Part shown: in pieces, positions 6,082 through 11,031 of the stretch
Layout: each line of letters begins with the position of its first letter
Position numbering within the stretch: position 1 is the stretch's first letter
DNA from: Acidobacteriota bacterium
GTDB lineage: Bacteria > Acidobacteriota > Thermoanaerobaculia > Gp7-AA8
Length of the DNA: 11,031 nt
Direction of reading: 5' to 3'
NCBI GenBank assembly: GCA_003223695.1
Contig: QHVY01000083.1
Coordinates: forward strand, 4,524-15,554
Notes under the pieces: model-generated
Databases searched by the model: none
Seen by the model: only the letters and a program-made list of their open reading frames with translations
What the model was told of the DNA's origin: nothing
Translations under genes and position numbers: made by a program

Positions 6082-6116
6082 GCTACCCGCAACCCTCAAC
6101 CCGCATCCCGCTACCT
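6082..6116. repeat. Heptanucleotide tandem repeat between convergent genes
   Basis: There are five consecutive 7-bp units: GCTACCC, GCAACCC, TCAACCC, GCATCCC and GCTACCT. They fill most of the 54-bp gap between the end of the reductase and the end of hrpB. The last unit supplies the CTA that is the hrpB stop (TAG on the minus strand). This resembles short tandemly repeated heptamers known from other bacteria. No hairpin terminator is visible in the gap. Confidence 0.65.
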
Positions 6117-8030
6117 TCTCGTCCACGGATCCTCGGGCCACGCGTGCTTCGGATAGCGGCGGCGCAATTCTTTGCGCACCTGCGGATACATGTTCTGCCA
6201 GAAGTTGTGGAGATCGCGCGTTGTCTGCACCGGACGTCCATTCGGTGCGAGGAGCTCGAAGGTCACCGGTGTCTGATTCGGTCCCACACGCGGCGAGTCG
6301 GCGAGGCCGAAGAGCTCCTGGAGCTTCACGGAGGCGACAACGCTGCCGTCTTCGCGGAAATCGAGTTTGGCCTTACGCCCGCTTGGAAGGGTGATTGTTT
6401 GTATCGGTTTCGGTTTCTCTTTCGGCTTCGGGAGGCGACCGATTGTCTGCTCGTGCAGCGGCAGCGCTCCATAAAACCAACGCTCCACGATGCGGTCGCC
6501 CTCCTGCACCTTTTCGCGTCGCGTCGGCTCGAGCCAGTCGCGTTCGATCGGACGGGCCATTCGGATGATGTCGCCCTGAATGTCGAGCGCGACGAGAAAC
6601 TCTCCGCGGCCATCGTCGATCTCGCGCGCGATCGTCGCGCCAGTACCGGAGGAGAGCAGAACGCGCGGCGACTTCGGCTCGCGCCGCATGGCCACGCGAT
6701 CTGGATACCCGGCGAGGAGCGCGCGGCGGAACGTCGCATCGTCAATATGTTGACTATATTTTGATCCTAACGAATGGCGGGCGATCGAGGAAAGCTCGCG
6801 CGGATCATCGCCGCTCAACTGCGCGCAGATCTCGACGATCTCATCGGAGCCGCGCGCAGCGATGATCATCCGAGCGAGCCGAGGATGGAGAGGCCATCGG
6901 GAGAGCGCTGTTAGGTCGCCGAGCTGCGCGAGCAGGCTCACCGCGGCTTCGATGCGATCCTCAGGCGGCCGCTCGAACCATTCGAATGTTTCCGGATCGC
7001 CGCCCCAGGCGATGATGTCGAGCACCGCCGGCGCGAGATCGACGCGGCGCACTTCCGGCTCGCGGTGTTGGCGCAGAATGTCGCGCTCATCCCACAGCCG
7101 AATGGCGCGACCGGGCGCCGTCCGCCCCGCCCGCCCGGCCCGCTGCTCAGCGGAGTCGGCGCTGATTCGTTCGAGCACGAGGTGATCGATCGCCGTCTCA
7201 GGATCGAAGCGCAGGACCTTGTGCAATCCGGTATCGATCACCGTCGTCAGGCCTTCGACGGTGAGCGAAGTCTCAGCGATGTTCGTCGCCAGGATGATCT
7301 TGCGCTTCGACGCCGGCGCGAGCGCGCGCTCTTGTGCGTCGACGTCCAGCGTGCCGTGAAGCGGAAGCGTCTCTAGGTCTCGAAGCTCCGCGGCCGCGCG
7401 GTTGATCTCGCGTGCCCCGGGCAGAAAGACGAGAACATCGCCGGTCGGCGGGATCACCTCGCGGAGTGATGCTTTCGGTGAGTACTCGATCTCGATCGGA
7501 AACATTCGTGCAGCGATGTTGAAAACTTTCGCGCCAAGGAAGCGCGCTAACGGACCGGCATCGAGCGTCGCCGACATCACCACGATCGCCAGGTCGCCAC
7601 CGCGCGCCACCGCCGCCTGCTTGGCAAGGGCGATGGCCAGATCGGCGTGAATGCTTCGCTCGTGAAATTCGTCGAGGACCACCACGCGAAAATCGCTGAG
7701 GAGCGGATCGCTTTGCAATCGCGCCGTGAGAATTCCCTCGGTCGCCACGAGAAGCTTCGTTCGCGCCGAGAAGCGGCGCTCGAATCGAATTTGCCAGCCG
7801 ACTTCTTCGCCCACTCGCCATCCGCGCTCGTGCGCGATCCTGCGCGTGATTGCGCGAGCGGCGACGCGTCGCGGCTGCAGCAGGATCGTTTTGCCGATGG
7901 CGGTGAGGGCCGGCGGTACGCGAGTGGTCTTGCCCGATCCTGGCGGCGCGACGATCACCGCCGTGCCCTGTTCTCGCACATGCTCAACGATTTCGGCGAC
8001 GTGCGGATCGATCGGGAGCGGCGTTTGCAC
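6111..8030 (-). CDS. hrpB: HrpB-type ATP-dependent RNA helicase, compact form (639 aa)
   Basis: A DEAH/DExH-box superfamily 2 helicase. Walker A is APPGSGKTT (residues 28-36), motif II DEFHERS (120-126), motif III SAT (153-155), motif V ATNIAETSLT (248-257) and motif VI QRAGRAGR (296-303). The C-terminus carries the HrpB signature: VPSGR-like LPSGRKAKLDF (548-558), LQELFGL (570-576), then PNGRPVQTTRDLHNFW and RRRYPKHAWPEDP near the end. The usual length is about 800-850 aa. Here the region between GALPLHEQTIGRLP (521-534) and LPSGR is collapsed to a short Lys/Pro-rich linker, which removes well over 100 residues. Both ends of the protein look intact and the frame is uninterrupted, so it is probably functional but compact. 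The start is a GTG, 11 bp from the divergent small gene. HrpB's physiological substrate is not well established. Confidence 0.95.
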   Translation of the reverse strand: MQTPLPIDPHVAEIVEHVREQGTAVIVAPPGSGKTTRVPPALTAIGKTILLQPRRVAARAITRRIAHERGWRVGEEVGWQIRFERRFSARTKLLVATEGILTARLQSDPLLSDFRVVVLDEFHERSIHADLAIALAKQAAVARGGDLAIVVMSATLDAGPLARFLGAKVFNIAARMFPIEIEYSPKASLREVIPPTGDVLVFLPGAREINRAAAELRDLETLPLHGTLDVDAQERALAPASKRKIILATNIAETSLTVEGLTTVIDTGLHKVLRFDPETAIDHLVLERISADSAEQRAGRAGRTAPGRAIRLWDERDILRQHREPEVRRVDLAPAVLDIIAWGGDPETFEWFERPPEDRIEAAVSLLAQLGDLTALSRWPLHPRLARMIIAARGSDEIVEICAQLSGDDPRELSSIARHSLGSKYSQHIDDATFRRALLAGYPDRVAMRREPKSPRVLLSSGTGATIAREIDDGRGEFLVALDIQGDIIRMARPIERDWLEPTRREKVQEGDRIVERWFYGALPLHEQTIGRLPKPKEKPKPIQTITLPSGRKAKLDFREDGSVVASVKLQELFGLADSPRVGPNQTPVTFELLAPNGRPVQTTRDLHNFWQNMYPQVRKELRRRYPKHAWPEDPWTRR

Positions 8031-8041
8031 TGAAGCTCATT

Positions 8042-8335
8042 ATGGCGAACGAGGACGATATCGATTACACCGCCGAAGGGGCCACTCCTCCGGAGGAAAA
8101 AGAAGATCCGACAAACGCCGGCTATGACGAAGCGGTGCAGAGCGGCCCGGGCGAGTACGGCGTCAAGGAAGGCGAAGGGGGAGTGTTCGGCACCACTGGC
8201 GGCGGCACATTCGGCGGCGGCATGCACGTCGAGGAGCGCCCGGTCATCGAGGGCACCGAGCGCGGACCCGACGAAGTTACGCCAGTTTCTCCTCTAAGCG
8301 GCGCAACTGGTCGCGAATCTCGTCGAGACCACTGA
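8042..8335 (+). CDS. Small acidic, glycine-rich protein of unknown function (97 aa)
   Basis: No family is recognised. The first half is rich in Asp and Glu (MANEDDIDYTAEG, then PPEEKEDP). A central Gly-rich stretch follows, EGEGGVFGTTGGGTFGGGMHVEE (about residues 42-64). There is no signal peptide, membrane segment or cysteine. Codon use up to about position 8275 looks like the neighbours (third-position G/C, sensible GGC and GAG usage), which supports a real gene. The last 17-20 residues overlap the end of the DUF421 gene on the other strand by 59 bp and are less convincing. It starts 11 bp from the hrpB GTG on the opposite strand, and no Shine-Dalgarno sequence is evident. It is probably an intrinsically disordered cytosolic protein; the role is unknown. 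Confidence 0.6.
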   Translation: MANEDDIDYTAEGATPPEEKEDPTNAGYDEAVQSGPGEYGVKEGEGGVFGTTGGGTFGGGMHVEERPVIEGTERGPDEVTPVSPLSGATGRESRRDH

Positions 8336-8852
8336 CCAGTTCCGTGTGCTTCTGCTCTTCGTCCGACGGAACTTTCCGCTTCATGACGAAAGTACCGCCG
8401 GGCTCCAGGACGCAGGTGTCGACTTCGTGGATTCCGGTGAATCCCTGGCGTCGCACTACCGTCTGCAATTCGTGGACGGTGATCATTTCCTTGGCCAGCT
8501 CGTCTTTGCAAGCGCAGCCGTCGCGAATCAGGACCGCGGAACGTCCCTCGATGATCTGATCGAGGCGCCGATGGCGAAAAAGAAACCGGACGACGAGATA
8601 GTTCGTCAAGACCAGGCTGAACGCCCCGATGAATCCGCCGGCGACAGAGTTGTCGTTGCCGATGATCGCGTTCTGCACGGTGTTCGCCAGCGATAGCAGC
8701 ACCACGAGATCGAATGGATTGAGCTGCGCGAGCTCGCGTTTGCCGAACACGCGCAGGAGAAGCACGAGAAAGACGTAGACCAGAATCGGCCGAAGAATCT
8801 TCTCGGCGATGGGGAGGGAGAGCGTGAACATGTCGCTAATGATGTGATGCAT
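8277..8852 (-). CDS. YetF/DUF421-family membrane protein (191 aa)
   Basis: Near the N-terminus, a hydrophobic helix ILRPILVYVFLVLLLRVFG runs into the family signature GKRELAQLNPFDLVVLLSLANTVQNAII. A third hydrophobic helix follows (GGFIGAFSLVLTNYLVVRFLF), then a cytosolic domain with IIEGRSAVLIRDG and VHELQTVVRRQGFTGIHEVDTCVLEPGGTF. This is the arrangement of YetF/YrbG-type DUF421 proteins of the cytoplasmic membrane. A charged heptad-like tail, ELVSGLDEIRDQLRRLEEKLA, ends the protein and may form a coiled coil. The ATG at 8852 is preferred because GGTGA, a match to the anti-Shine-Dalgarno sequence, lies 5 nt upstream. An ATG at 8864 would add MVII. The start overlaps the MBL-fold gene by 17 bp, so it is last in a minus-strand operon. 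The molecular function of the family is not firmly known. Confidence 0.88.
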   Translation of the reverse strand: MHHIISDMFTLSLPIAEKILRPILVYVFLVLLLRVFGKRELAQLNPFDLVVLLSLANTVQNAIIGNDNSVAGGFIGAFSLVLTNYLVVRFLFRHRRLDQIIEGRSAVLIRDGCACKDELAKEMITVHELQTVVRRQGFTGIHEVDTCVLEPGGTFVMKRKVPSDEEQKHTELVSGLDEIRDQLRRLEEKLA

Positions 8853-9798
8853 TATTATCACCATTTAATGTTATTGTTTTCAGATCGCGGCCAACGATAA
8901 TCTTGCCGTGGAATGTTTTCCGTGCGTTTGCGATGAACATCGCATCCGAGGCGGGCGGCATCAGATGTGTGAGCACCAGGGTCTTCACGCCTGCCGCGGC
9001 GGCAACCTCGCCGGCTTGATCGGCGCGCGTGTGATACGCGCTGAGCTTCGCCGCCACTTCTGGCGTATCGACGGTGTAGAAAAAGCCCGGCAGATACGCC
9101 TCGCTTACCAGGATGTCCGCACCCTTCGCGTAGCGGATCAGATTCGCGTTCGGCCGCGTATCGCCGGTGATGACGATCGAATGCCCACTGGAATCGAATC
9201 GATATCCGAACGCCGGCTCGACTGGCGCATGCTCTTCCTTGAACGCGGTCACGCGAACGCGGCCATCGTCGTAAACCACACCTTCCTGCACAATGTGCGT
9301 GTCGATCGTCGCGCCCGCGGCAGGATGCTTCTCGACGAGATCGCGCCGGATGTGAATGTCATACGCAAAAAATTGCAGCATCGCGTCGGCGAGCTGCTTG
9401 ATGCCCGCGGGACCGTAAAGCGGCAGCGGAGTTGATTTGCGGCCGAACTGCCAGGACGTGGTGAACAGATCCGGCAGACCCGCTGTGTGATCGGAATGCA
9501 GATGGGTGATGAACACGCCGCGCAGGTTCTCGTACTTCAACTGCGTCGCCGCAATGCGCATCGTCGCCCCGCGGCCCGCATCGACGAGAAACCATTTGCC
9601 GCCAGCCACGATCGCCGTCGCCGCTCCGGCGCGATCGGGATTCGGCCGCGGATTGCCGGTACCGAGGAGGATGAGGGCGAGTTCGCCGCGTGTCATCCCG
9701 AGCGCAGCGAGGGATCCCCCGATTAGAACCGCCGCCGCAAGTGCGAAGGGGGTTCCTCGCCGTCTACGCGGCTCGGAATGACACAATAAAGTCGTCAT
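8836..9798 (-). CDS. Metallo-beta-lactamase-fold hydrolase, probably exported (320 aa)
   Basis: The zinc-binding motif THLHSDHTAGL carries H99, H101, D103 and H104, preceded by the usual LLGTGNPRPNPDRAG and LVDAGRG. Downstream are VITGDTRPNANL (metal-bridging Asp) and a late LTHLMPP His. The pattern fits the RNase Z/arylsulfatase-like branch of MBL hydrolases. Many relatives carry a signal peptide, and the substrate is unknown. The N-terminus is peculiar: residues 5-36 are encoded by a palindromic repeat and form a basic segment (RRRRG) followed by a hydrophobic core, FALAAAVLIGGSLAAL, that would pass as a Sec signal peptide. The alternative ATG at 9696 (residue 35) gives a 286-aa cytosolic form. 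Neither start has a good Shine-Dalgarno sequence. The 9798 start overlaps the NUDIX gene by 35 bp. Confidence 0.88.
   Translation of the reverse strand: MTTLLCHSEPRRRRGTPFALAAAVLIGGSLAALGMTRGELALILLGTGNPRPNPDRAGAATAIVAGGKWFLVDAGRGATMRIAATQLKYENLRGVFITHLHSDHTAGLPDLFTTSWQFGRKSTPLPLYGPAGIKQLADAMLQFFAYDIHIRRDLVEKHPAAGATIDTHIVQEGVVYDDGRVRVTAFKEEHAPVEPAFGYRFDSSGHSIVITGDTRPNANLIRYAKGADILVSEAYLPGFFYTVDTPEVAAKLSAYHTRADQAGEVAAAAGVKTLVLTHLMPPASDAMFIANARKTFHGKIIVGRDLKTITLNGDNNASHH
9690..9784. repeat. Interspersed inverted-repeat element spanning two gene ends
   Basis: This 95-bp element has near-perfect terminal inverted repeats: GTGTCATCCCGAGC at 9690-9703 against GCTCGGAATGACAC at 9771-9784, 13 of 14 pairing. 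Secondary GAGGGATCCCCC and GGGGTTCCTCG segments pair further in. The GTCATcCCGAGC...GAGGGAtC pattern is that of a widely dispersed bacterial repeat whose translation gives strings such as CHSE and GMTR, both seen here. It encodes the final VSFRAA and the stop codon of the NUDIX gene and, in the frame of the MBL gene, residues 5-36. Confidence 0.8.
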
Positions 9799-10342
9799 AA
9801 AGAATCTGCGACCACGACTCCAGCGCGGCTCGCGATTCGTGAATCGCTGCGCGCGACATCCATTGCCCGATCATTTTCTCGGTCTCCTTGATTGCCACGT
9901 CGCGCGTCGAAACGTCGAGCAGATAGGCGGCGCCGAGGTGAACGCGGCCGACGTCGGTGGTGTCGTCGTTGATCATGCCGATGAATTCCATTTCGTAATT
10001 CGCGCGAATATCCACTTCTTCATCCAGCTCCTTCTGCAACCCTTCGAGCAGCGAGTGCCCGGGATTGACGTGGCCGCCGATTCCGAGCGACAGCTTGTGA
10101 TGAAGTCTCGCCTCTGTCTGCTTGGTCGTCCGTTTCAACACGAAGTAGTGCTCGCCATTTCGAATGATCACGTACGGAATGATCTGCCGGAACTCGGGGG
10201 AAACCTCGGCGAGCGGACGATCGATGAAGAGATGCTTCGTCGAGATCAGATCGAGAATCGGTCGCGCATGATCGCGGATCAAACGCGAGTTCAAATACGG
10301 CCGCACATCGGCGGTGCGGACTACCATGACCAGCTCGCTCAC
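9764..10342 (-). CDS. NUDIX-fold protein, COG4112-like (192 aa)
   Basis: The middle of the protein (PYVIIRNGEHYFVLKRTTKQTEARLHHKLSLGIGGHVN) matches the beta-sheet leading into a NUDIX box of the predicted MutT-like phosphoesterase group COG4112. The box itself is GGHVNPGHSLLEGLQKELDE followed by EVDI. Compared with G-x5-E-x7-R-E-U-x-E-E-x-G-U, His replaces the first Glu, Lys replaces Arg and Asp replaces the last Gly, while the K-E-L-x-E-E core that would bind metal is kept. NUDIX enzymes hydrolyse nucleoside diphosphates linked to another group; the substrate here is unknown. The start is a GTG overlapping the upstream phosphatase stop (GTGA); an ATG five codons later is possible. The last six residues and the stop are contributed by the repeat element, so the native C-terminus may have been replaced. 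Confidence 0.82.
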   Translation of the reverse strand: MSELVMVVRTADVRPYLNSRLIRDHARPILDLISTKHLFIDRPLAEVSPEFRQIIPYVIIRNGEHYFVLKRTTKQTEARLHHKLSLGIGGHVNPGHSLLEGLQKELDEEVDIRANYEMEFIGMINDDTTDVGRVHLGAAYLLDVSTRDVAIKETEKMIGQWMSRAAIHESRAALESWSQILYDDFIVSFRAA

Positions 10343-11031
10343 CGCAGCGCCGCCAGGACTTCGTCATGCAACAGCCCGTTCGAGGAGATCGCGCTTCCTC
10401 CGTCGGAACGCGCCTGGCCGGTGAACGTGGTGAATCGCCCGCCGGCTTCCTCGACGATCACCTGCACCGCGGCCATGTCCCACCACGCCACCTGCGGCTC
10501 CGCCGCGATCTCGATCGCCCCCTCAGCCACGAGCATATGAATCCAAAAGTCGCCGAAACCGCGAGCGCGGCCGCAGCGGCGGAGAAGAGTCAAAAACTTC
10601 TCGGCGGCCGGGAAATCGGTGATGCTGTCGTAGCCGAGCTGCGCATCTTCGAAACTGCCGACGGATGAGACCCGAATCGGATGACCGTCGCACATCGCTC
10701 CCTCGCCTCGAACGGCCCACCAGCGGCGACTCAGCGCCGGCGCCGAGACCACTCCGAGCACATCGTCGAGAGCGATCAACGTCGCGAATATCGGAATCCC
10801 GCGGATGTAATTACGCGTGGCGTCGATGGGATCGATGATCCAGCGGCGCGACGAATCGCCGCGCTTGCCGAATTCCTCGCCGACGATCGAATCTTCCGGA
10901 CGCTCGCGATCGAGGCGATCGCGGATCGCCTGCTCCACGGCCTCGTCGACGTCGGAGACAGGCGTTCGATCCGCTTTCGTTCGCACCGAAAATGATTTGC
11001 GGAACGAGCGAAGGGTGATCGCATCGCTCAT
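10339..11031 (-). CDS. Inositol monophosphatase-family/histidinol-phosphatase-like enzyme, 5' end possibly beyond window
   Basis: A Mg-dependent, lithium-sensitive-type phosphatase fold. Metal ligands are visible in GEEFG (E52, E53), DPIDAT (D67, D70) and WWDMAA (D185). Other conserved blocks are RTKADRTPVSDVDEAVE (17-33), GVVSAPALSRRWWAVRGEGA (93-112) and GFGDFWIHMLVAEGAIEIAAEP (158-179). The latter two resemble HisN-type histidinol phosphatases more than SuhB. The visible 230 residues begin with an ATG at the last base of the window. Homologues usually have a few more residues of the first helix before the AITL-R-F segment, so the real start is probably outside. The DPIDGT motif has Ala in place of Gly at residue 71. 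It is followed by the NUDIX gene through a GTGA overlap, first of a four-gene minus-strand chain. Substrate assignment (histidinol phosphate, inositol phosphate or another) is uncertain. Confidence 0.88.
   Translation of the reverse strand: MSDAITLRSFRKSFSVRTKADRTPVSDVDEAVEQAIRDRLDRERPEDSIVGEEFGKRGDSSRRWIIDPIDATRNYIRGIPIFATLIALDDVLGVVSAPALSRRWWAVRGEGAMCDGHPIRVSSVGSFEDAQLGYDSITDFPAAEKFLTLLRRCGRARGFGDFWIHMLVAEGAIEIAAEPQVAWWDMAAVQVIVEEAGGRFTTFTGQARSDGGSAISSNGLLHDEVLAALR

Noticed and set aside
6072..6764. Plus-strand open frame opposite the hrpB 3' end
   Set aside because: It mirrors hrpB codons and shows no domain, while hrpB is clearly coding there.
6745..6775. AT-rich patch within hrpB as a promoter or recombination site
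   Set aside because: It contains TTGACT and TATATT but at unusable spacing, and it is translated in frame as part of the helicase (GSKYSQHID).
8836..8885. AT-rich stretch at the MBL/DUF421 overlap as a promoter or terminator
   Set aside because: Only a weak 5-bp stem is present. The region is accounted for by the MBL C-terminus and by the GGTGA site and start of DUF421.
1..11031. CRISPR array, tRNA, toxin-antitoxin pair or prophage module
   Set aside because: No regularly spaced repeats, cloverleaf sequences, paired small toxin/antitoxin genes or phage genes could be recognised on either strand.

Overview
This is GC-rich bacterial DNA with closely packed, often overlapping genes and several families of short palindromic or tandem repeats. 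The gene order TPR protein, LolB-like lipoprotein, ispE, together with lipoprotein and Sec signal peptides, points to a diderm (Gram-negative type) bacterium. The repeat types and the divergent versions of otherwise standard proteins would suit an Acidobacteriota-like lineage, but that placement is an impression. No tRNA, rRNA, CRISPR array, transposase or phage gene is visible.

Layout. (1) Positions 2-2350, plus strand: the 3' part of a TPR-repeat protein, a one-base-overlapping LolB-like outer-membrane lipoprotein, a 220-bp gap holding palindromic repeats, and ispE of the MEP isoprenoid pathway. (2) Positions 2304-3373, minus strand: a thioesterase and a TetR regulator overlapping by ATGA. 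The TetR tail runs 47 bp into the end of ispE. (3) Positions 3374-3483: a divergent control region. A perfect 14-bp palindrome sits in the spacer of a near-consensus minus-strand promoter (TTGACA-N17-TATTTT), and a perfect 20-bp palindrome lies just upstream of a marR gene. (4) Positions 3484-6056, plus strand: MarR regulator, exported YceI protein, and a Rieske/FAD reductase that is broken by a frameshifting deletion near 5650. (5) Positions 6111-8030, minus strand: a compact HrpB-type DExH helicase, separated from the reductase by a heptamer tandem repeat. (6) Positions 8042-8335, plus strand: a small acidic, Gly-rich protein of unknown function. (7) Positions 8277-11031, minus strand: a chain of four genes with overlapping ends, transcribed in the order inositol-monophosphatase/HisN-like phosphatase, NUDIX protein, metallo-beta-lactamase-fold hydrolase, YetF/DUF421 membrane protein.

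Functional links. The TPR, LolB-like and IspE trio resembles the lolB-ispE neighbourhood of Proteobacteria. The MarR, YceI and reductase genes look like one operon under the 20-bp palindrome. The thioesterase and TetR genes look like a self-regulated operon.

The most unusual signal is that interspersed palindromic repeats appear inside reading frames. One (4905-4953) supplies the linker between the Rieske and FAD domains of the reductase. Another (9690-9784) supplies both the last residues and stop codon of the NUDIX gene and a putative signal peptide for the MBL-fold hydrolase. I found no convincing new multi-gene system. The novelty is mainly in repeat domestication, shortened core enzymes and regulatory architecture.
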